DNA of 64,000 nt, taken from Leuctra nigra (taxonomy: Eukaryota > Arthropoda > Insecta > Plecoptera > Leuctridae). Where the stretch lies: positions 13,606,316 through 13,670,315 of the forward strand of contig OW203768.1 of assembly GCA_934045905.1 (NCBI GenBank), read 5' to 3'. The translations under genes were made by a program, and so were the position numbers. Of this stretch, positions 1 through 11,574 are shown in pieces. Under the pieces are notes generated by a model. That model worked only from the letters and a program-made list of their open reading frames with translations, did no database searches and was not told where the DNA came from. The number at the start of each line of letters is the position of its first letter. Position 1 is the first letter of the stretch.

Positions 1-94
1 CCGCGCACCGGAAGTACTTTTTAATCACTTTTTAAGTTAATTTCCCATGTTAATTCCATCTTGCAAAAAAATAACTTTTTTCATGTAATTCCGA

Positions 95-1952
95 CCCCAT
101 AAAAAACACTCCGTGTAAAAATACCAGCCAAGTCTCTTCAACTAAAAAAAAGCTATGAAATCTTAAAATTCTGCACTGAAAAGTAGTGATATCAAAAAAT
201 GGGCCAAGTCAAAACTTTATTTGAAAATCAAAAAATACTTGGCGCATCGTGTATACATAGTTTAGAAGTATAGACCAGATAGAAAATATACATTAAATAT
301 ACATAATACATATAGTATACCTATTATGCCCTAAAAAAATGATGCGCCAAGTATTTTTTGATTTTCAAATAAAGTTTTGACTTGGCCCATTTTTTGATAT
401 CACTACTTTTCAGTGCAGAATTTTAAGATTTCATAGCTTTTTTTTTAGTTGTAGAGACTTGGCTGGTATTTTTACACGGAGTGTTTTTTATGGGGATATC
501 ACTCCTTTTTTTAGTTTATTCTTAAAATTTGTGACAGTTAAATCGAATGAACAATTTCTAAATCCTGTAAAAAAAATCGCCATTTACAATTTGGTTACTA
601 CTAATGAAAATCTGCTATATATTTGCTTAAATGGTCTTTCATGAAGAATAGCAAAGGTTTCATTCCAATCGGTCAACCCAGTTCCGAGACATGCCAACAC
701 TTCGGTTTTCAACATGGCTGCTGAAATTACTGCACTGCTTAGAATATATATCTACAAATGTGTATCTTTTTAAGCTTTCTGAATATGTATACATTTTATA
801 GAATGGGGATTAGGTAAAATAATTTTTAATTTTTAATGACGTCATTTCCGGGCTCATGAATAGGAAAATTCTAGTTTGACTGTTCCTATTCCATAGAGAT
901 GTCCTTCCGAATCGTTTAGCGCTAGATTCGTACCGATCAGTCTACCAGTATTCGAGATACGACGATACTTCTGGTTTCAAAATGGCGGCTGAAATCTCTG
1001 ACCCCTTGAAATTTAATTTAAACATGATTACATATTATTATAAGCTGTCTCAAATAGTATTAATTGTATCAAAATGTAAATTTGTGAGATTTTTTAAATG
1101 TGTGACGTCATTTCCGGTTTTGGTATAGGAAACTGCAAATATTACTGACGATAAAACATAAAGTTAACCGTCTTAATCGTTTAGCGCTGGTTTCGTTCAA
1201 ATCTGTTTAGCCGTTTTTGGGATATGATGTCACTTCCGGTTTCAAAATGGCGGCTCCGGTTGGTTTTATAACAAGTCAAATGAGATATCAGAAGTACATA
1301 CGATACATAAATATCAAAATAATCGGATCAACATTTGTTGCCGAAATGCCAATCGATGTATTTCAAATTTCATGACGTCATTTCCGGTTTCGTTAACATA
1401 ATGTTTAGTCTCTAGCTAATGATAATCCATAAAGTTGACCGTCCGAATCGTTTGGCGCTATTTTCGCTCCAATCGGTTTAGAAGTTGTTGAAATATAACG
1501 TCACTTCCGGTTTCAAAATGGCGGCACAAAAAATTCATGGGGTGAAGGTTAAATCAGACGCCAAAAGTGCACACGTGGTAAAAATGTGAGATCAATCGGT
1601 TAAGCCGTTTAGGCTGTGGCCTGTTTACCGGATTTGAATTCCAGGAGACTACTACTACTACTACTACTGAGATTATTATTATTATGAAAACCGCCCTAAA
1701 ACACTGTTTTCACGGCCCTCTAGCGCGCAAAGGGCGTAACCTATTGTTCCCAAATTTGGTATATGTTGTAGGGTGGGCCATAGCTCGAAATTAAGATATA
1801 TCGCAACAATGTGAGATTTTCCAATTTTAAGATCCAGTAGGCCGAAAATGCCACTTTGATGCTTACAGTAAAAGTGGGTTTGCTCCAGCCTTTATATGAG
1901 AGTGTGCGCGCGCCGTACGACTTGGCTGGCGTGGAGCGACCGCTCCACTAGA
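95..1952 (+). mobile_element. Foldback + CRE/ETS/YY1-motif element family, copy A
   Basis: A long palindrome (95-495, arms about 155 bp, mirror point near 295) opens with CCCCATAAAAAACACTCCGT and ends with the complement. A body to 1952 follows, with repeated modules GACGTCAYTTCCGG and TTTCAAAATGGCGGC at about 838, 965, 1103, 1220, 1373 and 1500. The end carries the perfect hairpin GTGGAGCG-AC-CGCTCCAC (1931-1948) followed by TAG. Copies B (3256-4570) and C (57506-61960) share this order. No coding frame is supported. Confidence 0.75.
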
Positions 1953-2210
1953 TTTTGACGAAACTTGGCAGAATTGTTCACCATCCTAAATTAACAAAAA
2001 AAAATTTCTTAGCGTTTTTCTCTAAATCTTATCGTTTGGGAAATATGGACCTCGCAAATCGTCAAATTACACTCGAAAAGTCGAAAACTGACTAAAATAT
2101 GTCTTTTCGATGGGCCATATTTCCGAAACGATAAGATTTAGAGAAAAACGCTAAAAAAACTTTTTTGTTCATTTAGGATGGTGAACAATTCGGCCAAGTT
2201 TCGTCAAAAT
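1952..2210. repeat. Palindromic (foldback) repeat
   Basis: ATTTTGACGAAACTTGGC at the left is mirrored by GGCCAAGTTTCGTCAAAAT at the right. Arms of about 125 bp also include GATGGTGAACAATT and TTAGAGAAAAACGCTAA. Confidence 0.75.
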
Positions 2211-2300
2211 CGGTGTTACATTTTTTTTTTTTTTTTGCAAGATGGAATTAGCATGGGAAATTAACTTAAAAAGTGATTAAAAAGTACTTCCGGTGCGCGG

Positions 2301-2628
2301 ATTTTGGCGGATTTTGGATATGTTGTAGAGGGCATTTTTCTGAAGAGAATGACATCAAAAAACCAAATGTTACAATTTATTTTGGGTTTGGACATTTTTA
2401 AGCCTGATTTGACTGGACTAAAAGGCCGATTCACGTTTGATGCAGACGGACGACGAAAAAGGAAAAATGCGTCCGTCTGCGTCAATCGTGCACGGGGCTT
2501 TAATTGTAAAATCACATTGATCCACAATTCGGTAAGATATATGAGCGGTTCTACCAAATGTTTTTCGAGTTTTGTCTTCAAAATGACAGAACATAAAAAA
2601 TCACGGAGTACCGGACATTTCAAACTCA
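2301..2628. other. No supported gene
   Basis: A 128-codon frame starting at a TTG (2304-2690) and an overlapping antisense frame are open, but neither has recognisable motifs, and both enter the hairpin at 2629. I treat them as chance frames. Confidence 0.4.
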
Positions 2629-2779
2629 CTAAACTAAATAAAGCTACACACTGGAGTAGCGTTACCTCTAGTACGACCTCTACAAAGTGATCATTTTACG
2701 ATAAATTTTGTATTTAACACTTTTGATGATGTACTAGAGATCAAAATGTACTCCACTGTGTGATATTATTTAGTTTTAG
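2629..2779. repeat. Short foldback element
   Basis: ACTAAATAAAGCTACACACT...GGAGTA is mirrored by GTACTCCACTGTGTGATATT...ATTTAG. The same family lies at 6065-6224. Confidence 0.6.
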
Positions 2780-2907
2780 AGTAGACTTGATATATGTGTT
2801 AAACTTGATTTTTTTTAAAATTGTGTCAGTGATGACAATATCTAAAAACATATGGAAGAACCGCGCGCTTCCTTAACCTTAACCTAGAGAGCCTATACCT
2901 TCGTCTT

Positions 2908-4620
2908 AAGACGGCTGAGTAGTGAGTTTAAGTCTTAAGTCTTAACGACATTGAAGAGTTTTTAATCGATTTTTATCAATATCTTTTACCAATGTAATTG
3001 TTAACAAAATAAGGCTTTGTACGAGTATTCAGAACAGTTCAATGAAAATAATTCCATAGCTTGTAAAGGTTTATTAGATTTACTTTGTCCTACAGACGTT
3101 TAGAGCCCGAAAATTAGTAAAATTTTGGCACTAAACATCTGTTGGACAAAATAAAACTAATAACTTATTCCAAACTATGAAATTATGTTCATTGAACTGT
3201 TCTGAATACTCGTACATAGCCCTATTTTGTTAACAATTACATTGGTAAAAGATATCCCCATAAAAAACACTCCGTGTAAAAAAAACAGCCAAGTCTCTTC
3301 AACTAAAAAAAAATTATGAAATCTAAAAATTCTGCACTGAAACGTAGTGATATCAAAAAATGAGCCAAGTCAAAACTTTATTTGAAAATTAAAAAATACT
3401 TGGCGCATCGTGTAAATAAATAGCTAAGAAGTATAGGCTAGATATAAATACATATACTTATAGTATACCTACAATGCCCTAAAAAACGATGCGCCAAGTA
3501 TTTTTTAATTTTCAAATAAAGTTTTGACTTGGCTCATTTTTTGATATCACTACGTTTCAGTGCAGAATTTTTAGATTTCATAATTTTTTTTTAGTTGAAG
3601 AGACTTGGCTGTTTTTTTTACACGGAGTGTTTTTTATGGGGATATCACTTATTTTTTTAGTTTATTTACACAACTTGTAAAACTTATTGGGGCAACAATG
3701 ACTAATTCCTTTAAAAAAATACGCTATTTCCGAATTAGTTACTAAGAAAAATATTGTTTGGAGCTAAATATAAACTTAAAGTGATATGCCATGAAGAATT
3801 GCGAAAGCATCGTTCCAATAGGTCCAGCCGTTTTCGAGATATGGCATCACTTCCGGTTTTTAAAATGGCGGCTGAAAGCTCTTACACATTGTATTAATAT
3901 GTGTATATATACTAATATTTCATTATAAGCCTTCTGAATATGTAGTTGGTTTTTATATAAAGGGGAAGTGAATTTAGGCAGATTTCGCTAAACTATGACA
4001 TCATTTCCGGTTTCAGTAATTAGAAAACTTTAATTTCACTGTTGTTATTTCATATAAAGGACCGTCTGAATCGATTGGCGCAAATTTCGTTCCGATCGGT
4101 TAAGCCGTTTTTGAGATATGACGTCACTTCCGGTTTCAAAATGGCGGCACAAAAAATTCATAAGGGCAAGGTATCATCAGGCAGACGAGCTGTATATGTG
4201 GTGAAAATTTTGGGTCAATCGACCCAGCCGTTTAGGCTGTGGCGGAGACCGCGGAATTTATTGGAAGATGAATCTGAATCTGAATCTGAATCATTATCTG
4301 AAGAAAGCCGTACAATTTCACTGTTTTCAAGGCCCTCTAGCTCGCAAACATCATATCATATTGTTCCCAAATTTGGTATATATGGTGGGGTGGGCCATAG
4401 CTCGAAATTAAGAGATTTCGCAACAATGTGAGATTTCCCAATTTTGAGATCCAGTAGGCCGAAAATGCCACTTTGATGCTTACAGTAAAAGTGGGTTGCT
4501 CCAGCCTTTTTAAATGAGAGTGTGCGCGCGCCGTACGACTTGGCTGGCGTAGAGCGACCGCTCCACTAGATTGATAAAAATCGATTAAAAAACTCTTCAA
4601 GGCCACGCTCACTACCCACT
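2908..4620. mobile_element. Foldback element interrupted by copy B
   Basis: AAGACGGCTGAGTAGTGAG and GAAGAGTTTTTAATCGAT at the left reappear inverted after 4571. The internal arms (2980-3100 and 3140-3250) share ACAAAATAAGGCTTTGTACG and ACATTGGTAAAAGATAT. Comparison with the uninterrupted copy at 11257-11574 shows copy B inserted in AAAGATA|TTGATAAA. Confidence 0.7.
3256..4570 (+). mobile_element. Foldback + CRE/ETS/YY1-motif element family, copy B
   Basis: The palindrome 3256-3641 is followed by a body with CACTTCCGGTTTTTAAAATG (about 3850), CATCATTTCCGGTTTC (about 3998) and TGACGTCACTTCCGGTTTC (about 4119). It ends with the hairpin GTAGAGCGACCGCTCCAC (4549-4566) and TAG. A short (GAATCT)n tract at about 4269 varies between copies. 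Confidence 0.75.
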
Positions 4621-4779
4621 CGTCTTCCGTCCTCGTCAATCGTGAATTGGTCTTACATTTTATTCTCCATTCTAACGGCTGTCTTTCTTCTCACTATGTA
4701 AATACTTCTCGGCGATCAGTTCGCTTCACAGCAATCGTTTTGATGCATCGTTAGATCTTCATCCATCTTCTCTCAGACA

Positions 4780-4850
4780 TTTGGCGTGAGATTGTCACAG
4801 CGTGTCGCAGGATCGAACTCCGGACTCGCAATCTAACTTGAAACTTTCCT
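4780..4850 (-). repeat. tRNA-like SINE remnant
   Basis: The minus strand reads GAGTTCGATCCTGCG, close to a Pol III B box. No A box or tail is clear. Confidence 0.3.
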
Positions 4851-5084
4851 GATTTGAGTAATGGAGGTTGAAATGTATTGAATTGTGACAATGATGTAGG
4901 TGATTTTGCTCATGTGAAGTTGGACTAATGTAGTTTGATGGTTTGAAATCGTTGTGAAGATTTGAATAAAATGTAGGACAATTTGTGTTATCAATAAAAC
5001 GCTTAGAATTTAGAAATGTTAGCTGAACGTTTAAGGCTTAATGTTGGAATGAAACAATATTTCTGTTTACATTTGATTTGGGAA

Positions 5085-5905
5085 TTATTTATTTGATTGA
5101 AAATAACATTTCCTAGTCTTCATTTGTGTCAGATTTGGAGAGTTTTCGTAGAATCTCTGGATAACTTGAACACAAGGACTGGCCACATAGAGAGTAACTG
5201 TAGATAGACTTTTCATCTGGACAGATATCATCTCTTCCATAAAATCACTGTTATCAAAGTCATCAGGTGTTTGCATCCAGAGTGAAGATATTGGGGAGAA
5301 GCTTAGTATTGTAGTTAAAAACAAAGTGTCCAATTCTTCCCGGGATAAATATTCGAATGTTTTCAGCTTATTCAACACGTAATTTGCTTTAGACACAATA
5401 ACATTTTGGTCGTAATCATCTTTGGTATTGCGAAGACCGGGCTTTACACATAATTTTAGATCAGTTAGATTTGTACAGTTTTGTGCAATAGCTAGGGAAA
5501 CACATCGGGGAATGTATCCTTTGATTGTAAGCGACAACTTTTCTAGATGTTTCCCCTTGACGTTGATGAAGCGTTCAACACTTCTTCCGATATCTATGAT
5601 GTTAGTAGAATTGAGATAAAAGAGCAGAGTAAGTTCTTGCAGTTCCAAAGAACTTGTCAGTAATGTTTCAATTATCGGGATGAAATTATAAGTAATACAG
5701 GGACTGGCACTGCAAAAACAACCGCAAATATCAATTCCTTTTAGACACGGACAGTGCGAGATTATATTTCTGATGTCTGCTGCGGAAGCAGTATAATGTG
5801 AGTCAGTTTAAGTTTGATGTTGCTGTTCAATGATACAACTACATCTGCTGTTGTGGGGTCACTGTAGTACTCGAGGTTGGGAAAAGAATCCAATGCCAGT
5901 TTCGC
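5085..5905 (-). CDS. Exon 2 of the LRR-like gene (frameshifted)
   Basis: The exon begins after TTTTCACAG with AKLALDSFPNLEYY and ends at TAA (5087-5085) after CYFQSNK. The switch of open frame near 5766-5805 separates LNSNIKLKLTHI from SAADIRNIISHCPCLKG, which belong together as LRR sequence. Confidence 0.55.
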
Positions 5906-6838
5906 CTGTGAAAAGAAAACTAGAATCAGAACTTATGAAATATTGATTTTACCATTTTATGACAAGAAAAATGGCCTGCGTGCTTCAAAGAGCTTTTTTA
6001 ATTTTGCTTTCACACTAACAGAATTTAAAAAAATATGATAAATGCGACCCTTTCAAGATTACCGAACTAAATAATGTCACAGACTGGAGTACCTACCTAC
6101 CTACATTACAAATTCTACTAAGACCTCAAAGTTTTAAATACGATTTTTATCTTAAATATTCATAACACTTGGAGGTTGTAGCAGAGGTCATAATACTCCA
6201 GTGTCCAGTGTGGAGTTATTTAGTCCACGTTTCCCGTTGACTCCTTACACAGGTCTCTATTCTCAACTTTCTCTTGGTATGTTACTTACCGCAGTTTTAT
6301 CATTACATTCGTTTCTGATGACAATTGAACGAAGCTTAGTGCAATTGACCAACGTTTGGATGTCTTGGAGAATAGTTACCGAATTAAATTTAATATATTC
6401 AAGTCCAATGCAATTATTGCCAATGACTTTTAAAATATTCATCTTAGTCTCACAGGAGAGCAGGGATACATCAATTTCGACGACATTCTTTAGTGTATGA
6501 GCAATGAAAGGGAAATTTTCGTCCAACACATTTCTGAAGTTTAGTTTCTTCGATGTTTCGTGTATCAGGATAGAACATATTATCGCGTGAGTTTTAATTG
6601 AGAATGACTTGGATTCTTGAGAGCTAAGGAACAACTGGACTTCGTTGAACAGGTCATCCCACAACCACAGTCGAAGAAGTACGTTTTCAAGAAGGAATCC
6701 CTGCACGGTAGCAATGGCTTCTTTGACAGCTGGTTTGTCAGGTATTTTCCCAATGTTGACAGCGGACTGATAGACAACTCGCACGACTTCCTTCATCGAT
6801 AGGGAAAACAAGCTTTGTGGCTGTTTATGCGGAGGCAT
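5085..6838 (-). CDS. Uncharacterised leucine-rich-repeat-like protein gene with one apparent frameshift
   Basis: Exon 1 (6290-6838) starts at an ATG and encodes 183 residues beginning MPPHKQPQSLFSLSMKEVV. Exon 2 (5085-5905) joins in phase 0 across a 384-bp intron with strong sites (GTAAGTAAC; TTCTTTTCACAG). Leu-rich blocks recur: NCIGLEYIKF, NCTKLRSIVI, FPNLEYY, HCPCLKGIDICGC, NCTNLTDLKL, spaced as in LRR/F-box-like proteins of about 450 residues. In exon 2 the frame from the splice site stops near 5764, while the downstream frame to 5085 is open from upstream of 5800, so a one-base shift lies at about 5766-5805. It is either a recent pseudogene or a sequence error. No F-box is evident. Confidence 0.6.
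6065..6224. repeat. Foldback element in the intron of the LRR-like gene
   Basis: ACTAAATAATGTCACAGACT...GGAGTA is mirrored by TACTCCA...TGGAGTTATTTAGT. It is related to the hairpin at 2629-2779. Confidence 0.6.
6290..6838 (-). CDS. Exon 1 of the LRR-like gene
   Basis: The exon runs from the ATG at 6838 to the donor CTGCG|GTAAGTAAC and encodes 183 residues with Leu-rich segments and a WLWDDLFNEV stretch. The frame beyond the donor ends after nine codons. Confidence 0.6.
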
Positions 6839-6870
6839 GGTAAGGAAGAAAACAAATCTACTACCTGATA

Positions 6871-6979
6871 CTAAAGAAGAAAAAATAACAACTTTTAAGT
6901 AAGTACCTAGGTATTTTTCTAATTTACTGACATTATGTCATTAAACCATTGCTTAAACACTACTGCTCAAGAGACTTAC
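6871..6979 (-). other. Candidate 5' UTR intron of the LRR-like gene
   Basis: On the minus strand AAAGAG|GTAAGTCTC (donor at 6979) and TTTTTTCTTCTTTAG (acceptor at 6871) bound a 109-bp intron just upstream of the ATG at 6838. Both sites are near consensus and support an expressed gene. Confidence 0.5.
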
Positions 6980-6980
6980 C

Positions 6981-9308
6981 TCTTTACAAATTTTCACAGA
7001 AGATGAAGACGTTTTACTGACAGTAATTAATAAAATGAAATCGTCGCAAGGTGGTCAAAGTTACAAAACATAGCCGAGCTCTACTCGCCAGCAAAGCTGA
7101 TTCAAGGTGATTTCAAACAAGCATGATGGCGTAGCTTCACACTCAACTGTCGTGCAAACTGACGTCTAGCACTTGCATGGAATAGTTATCGTTATATAGG
7201 AAACTTTACCTTAAAACGAAATGAATATGCCGGAAAAACTGTTTCGATTTGAGAGTTTCATGTGTTAAATATTTTGTGACGTTCCATTTACTTGCAACTT
7301 TTTTAACAGTGTCAGGGCCTCCTGGTGAAAAGTCAAGGAAGAGATGTCGACAATTTTAAATATCTAAGTTCCAAAATAATTTACTCTTTGAAAACGCTTT
7401 ACAATGACTTGTACATAATCTTATTAAACACGGTCAATGAATAACTTCACTTGAAAACATGCGAATTGTCTCATTTGTTTTCACATTTCCTTTTCTAGCG
7501 CCATTTTCTAGACAAATAGACTCGTCCGTTTATTTATACAGAGAGTACTTTTAATGGTCGTCTACATATTCCACGTATTCTCTGAATCGTCTACGTATAA
7601 ATTATCCATTAAAACCATTGCAAAACTCGCAACCCCTTAATCTACGAGTATAGAAACTACAATCCAAGTGCCTGTACTACAACCTTATCAAGCATGAACT
7701 TGTTGACCCGGGTTCGGCCTCGTTATCAGCAAAACACGCGACACAATTGCGTTCTCACACACGTTGTCATTGGCTATCATCCAGAGTGATTTACAACTTA
7801 TATCAGATCACTTTACTTATCAATAGAGCAAATATTGATTGTTATTCGGGGTGTCAATCAAAATTAATTGCTGATGATATGAACAATACAGTGGTGTTAT
7901 CAGGTGTTTGTGTAATTTATAACTTATATCCGTGCACTTGTATAACGTTGAATTAAGGGGGGATGCCCAAGTAGAGGTCTCCGATAGATATCTGAATTAA
8001 TATGCTTATTTAATAGATAATTTCCTTGTGCACCATATAAACGCAAGAAAAAGTAGGGTATAGCCGAACTAATTTCCAAGATATATCACTTTATAAATTT
8101 GAGTTAGCCCTATCTTTAACATGGTAAGTCGAAAAACACGGTAATTTTCCTAGTAAATATTAGATTTAAACTATTTTCCACCGATAGATTTCTTTCAAAA
8201 ACTAATATTATGTGTATTAGACATAGAAGTATTTATTAAGATTTTTATATATACACTTAGCCGTACGTTTTTAAAAGTTAGGCGCCAAATTCTAAATAAT
8301 TTTTCTATACCTCATGTGTTAAAATTTCTTAATCTTCCGAAGACATCATATTAAAAACTCAATATAATTCGAGAGTTGCAAGTTAAAAGACATTTGATGA
8401 AACTTTTACATAAAAATATAGTTGAAATGTTGAAAAAATTAATAAAAGTCGTACATTTCAACAATTAAGCGTTACCTCCTTAAGCGTTAGCCCTTCGCAG
8501 CCAACTTCATATCTCGTCATGATTAAAGGGTTTTTAACGATTAGGTATGTTTCTACGTCCTTTCTCGTATACAAATCTTGAATTTTCTGAACTGAAGGGA
8601 AGGGTTGACCAATATTACAATATCATCTTCAGGATTTAGGTGGGTGGCCTTCCTAATAATCCCATTCACAGTTTTTATTACTCAATCTTTACCAGTTAGA
8701 AGCAGTCATTGCTGTTCTAGTTTGTTTCGACGAAATCGGAATAAAACCTAGATTCATACCGACGGTTCCGACAACCTACACGATTTCTTTACCAGTTAAA
8801 TCCGTTTACTCATTCTGCAATGAAGATATTATTTTTTCCATTTCCAGCTTCCCCATTTTTGTTACAAGTTGGTATTGCCTCATTGTTAACAAAATCAATT
8901 AGTTCTGATAGCACATCGCGTTGTAATCAGGGATTTGTGGAATTTACAACTTAATCCCCGCAATAACCGCACTAATTGCGTTGACAATTTAAGTATTGAC
9001 TCTAATTACGCCAATTAATGGTGACTGGAGGGGGTAACAAGTCATTGAGAAGTAATTACCAAGTATTTTCTACAATACTTCCTATATCAAACAATTGATA
9101 ATAGCTCTGATACGGATAGGTGTAATAAAGTGCTGGTCGCGCAAGTAAGATTAGCAAGGTTACCTGCCTTGCAAAATGGAGGTTTGTTAGGTTTTAAATT
9201 TAAAATATATTATATTAGGTTGAACATACGATAGAAAGACAAATTGATGGAGAAAGAAAATATACGAGATAAAACAGTATACTGTTGTACATTTAATCTT
9301 ATACTAGA
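6981..9308. other. AT-rich stretch without a supported gene
   Basis: Upstream of the LRR-like gene the DNA shows only short chance frames and no recognisable repeat or RNA. Confidence 0.5.
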
Positions 9309-9710
9309 AAAGCGCTCTGTGTGCCGTGTTGAGCTAGCCTACGTAGAGTTTGCAAGTCTCTGCTCTACAGGCCTTGGAAAGAGGCGAACCAAAATCGTCA
9401 AAGAAGCAGTGATAAAATATTTGACATTTCCTTCAAAAATTGACAAATATTTTTAACGACAGAACGTCTGAAAATTGCCAAACGCAAATAGTTTGGCCCG
9501 ATGACCATGTACAAAATTTGAAGTTGTTTGGTCAAACGGTTCCAGAATAGATAATGAATAACTGGGGAGTATTCATAATAATATCTTTGGTTCAAGTTTA
9601 TTTTTTTTAATTCACATGATCCTGGTTGCACAGTTTGACTTGGGCGCTGCTGACAAAAAAAGCAAAAAGAAAACAAACACACAGTAAGTGTCATAACTCA
9701 TAAGCAGTAC
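9309..9710 (+). repeat. Interspersed repeat R1, diverged copy
   Basis: CTAGAAAAGCGCTCTGTGTG...GTTGAGCTAGC opens it as in other R1 copies. It is followed by GATAAAATATTTGACATTTC, shared with 17065-17085, and ends in TTTGACTTGGG plus an A-rich tail. Confidence 0.6.
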
Positions 9711-11069
9711 CGCAATAACAGTACCTCAATAATTTTATAGTTTATATTGGAGCCCTAAACGTCAATCATTTCTCCAGTTACAATAGGCATCAAAGTGCAA
9801 TGCTGTTTCGAGTTTTCTCAAGTAACTGCTGCATTGATACATCCGCCATGTTGAAAACTCCAACCGTCCACCGTATCCATTAGCGACATTACTACACATA
9901 GTTTTATCTGATGTAATCTGCATTTTTACATATTTAAGACTTGAAGGTATGATAATTATATTACTGAACTATTAAAAGATTTCTTTTACCCCGTAAATTA
10001 CAGGACTGATGTTTGTTGACCTTGGCATAGTACTATGACCTTGGCATATCGGCGTGCCTTGACCTAAGACGTCGACAAAGAGTTTCTAATTCCTAACGGA
10101 TGTGATTGCAACGAAACCAAGTTGAATACATTGATGAGCTTTCTTGGGTTGGACAACTTTTTAAATTTAAGTTCTACATAATATGTTTTTCAGATATTTT
10201 ACTAATTGAAAACTCAAGGTTTAGTATTATTTCGTCTCAGGTTACTAGATAGGAATCGAACGTTGTAGATAATTGTACTTGCCCTCACTTTCTACTGGAC
10301 ATAATATTGGAATTCTGTAGTCAATCCCATACCTGTTGCATTTACCAATAGTTTACAGAGATGGCTCAGTTGAAGTATTTTTTACGAGACATTCCAAAAT
10401 AATTCATAGCTTGCACATACTTCTTTTGTTTTACATCAGCCGGATCAGATTTAACTCTTAAGTGGAGGTAAAACGATGTACTTCTGTAATGTGAATGGTC
10501 CCCTTTTCGCATCAAAGAGTTCTCCGAAGCCTACAATTGCCTATATCAATAAAACTACAAAAAAAATCACAGCAATTCTGAATTATGTCATCAATAAGTG
10601 GCAACAATGAGGGAAATTCCTCATGCAAACTATGTATAGATTACAGATCACTTGAACTATTTTAAAAGAATCTAAAACAAACTGAAATAGTGATTGTTCG
10701 ATTTAAAAAATAAAGAATAGAATTAGATTGCTCCATGGGATTGCTGTGATCCCAAAATATGTCTTGATTAAATTCGAGAAAATAAGGAACACGACTGACC
10801 TCTGGTGGATTCTTTGGTACTAGTCATAGGGGGGGGGGGGGGGGGGGGGGGGTCAGGGAGGATATTAAGGGGATATTTAAATTTGCCTTAGTTGTTTGTT
10901 ATGGCTGAAAAAGTAAACTAAATTTCAATTTCAATTGTTTCTCCTTTTTCACTGCTTTATGGAAACACGAACTTCAAAATAAAAAGGTACATCTAAAAAG
11001 TTTCCTGCCAGAAGTGGCTGCATCACGTATCGCTTATTTGTTCGAATTGGTTAAGTTGAATGACTTTCC
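9711..11069. other. No supported gene; poly-G run
   Basis: AT-rich DNA with a 24-base G run at 10829-10852 and nothing else recognisable. Confidence 0.5.
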
Positions 11070-11256
11070 TAATTGTTAAACGCGTAGTCAGGCACTTTGA
11101 CTTGCAATCCTGAGGTTCAGGGTTCGTTTCCCGAGACGACTGCGTAAGTAAATTCGTGGTTTAGCTTGGTCGAGATGCAAATGATGAGAAGGTTCTATAC
11201 TAATAGGCCACAAACCACAAACCACCTCCTTCCCATCGTCCATCCCAACGATTCTC
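11070..11256 (+). repeat. Diverged tRNA-derived SINE
   Basis: GGTTCAGGGTTCGTTTCCCG resembles a Pol III B box. The downstream TACTAATAGGCCACAAACCA and ACCTCCTTCCCATCGTCCAT match the body of the SINEs at 41626 and 52018. Confidence 0.55.
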
Positions 11257-11574
11257 AAGACGGCTGAGTAGTGAGCTGGGCCTCTAAGAGTTTTTTTTAA
11301 TAGTTAGGCTTTGTACGAGTCTTCAGAACAGTTCAATAAAAATAATTTCATAGTTTGGAATGGCTTACAGACGTTTGTGCAATATTTTCACTACGTTTCA
11401 GGCACTAAACGTTTGTAGTACAAAATAAAACTAATAAACCATTTCAATGAATGAAATTATTTTCATTAAATTGTTCTGAATACTCGTACAAAGCCTTATT
11501 TTTATTAACAATTACATTGGTAAAAGATATTGATAAAAATCTCTTCAAGTTCAAACTCACTCCTCAGCCATCTT
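11257..11574. repeat. Foldback element, uninterrupted copy of the 2908 family
   Basis: AAGACGGCTGAGTAGTGAG at the left and CTCACTCCTCAGCCATCTT at the right form the ends. The inner arms share GGCTTTGTACGAGT / ACTCGTACAAAGCC. It supplies the empty-site sequence GTAAAAGATATTGATAAAAA. Confidence 0.75.

Larger units (their letters stand above)
1..2300. mobile_element. TIR-bounded composite element, left end at or beyond the window edge
   Basis: The first 69 bases are repeated inverted at 2233-2300 with one mismatch (CCGCGCACCGGAAGTACTTT outermost). Inside lie copy A (95-1952) and a further palindrome (1952-2210). The outer TIR may continue left of base 1. No transposase is visible, so it looks like a non-autonomous carrier with nested insertions. 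Confidence 0.65.

Noticed and set aside
2261..2690. Overlapping frames on both strands (122 and 128 codons)
   Set aside because: The + frame begins at a TTG inside the TIR end and runs into a hairpin; neither frame shows a domain or splice context.
2870..2886. CCTTAACCTTAACCTAG resembling telomeric repeats
   Set aside because: Only two or three imperfect units inside repeat-rich DNA; not an array.
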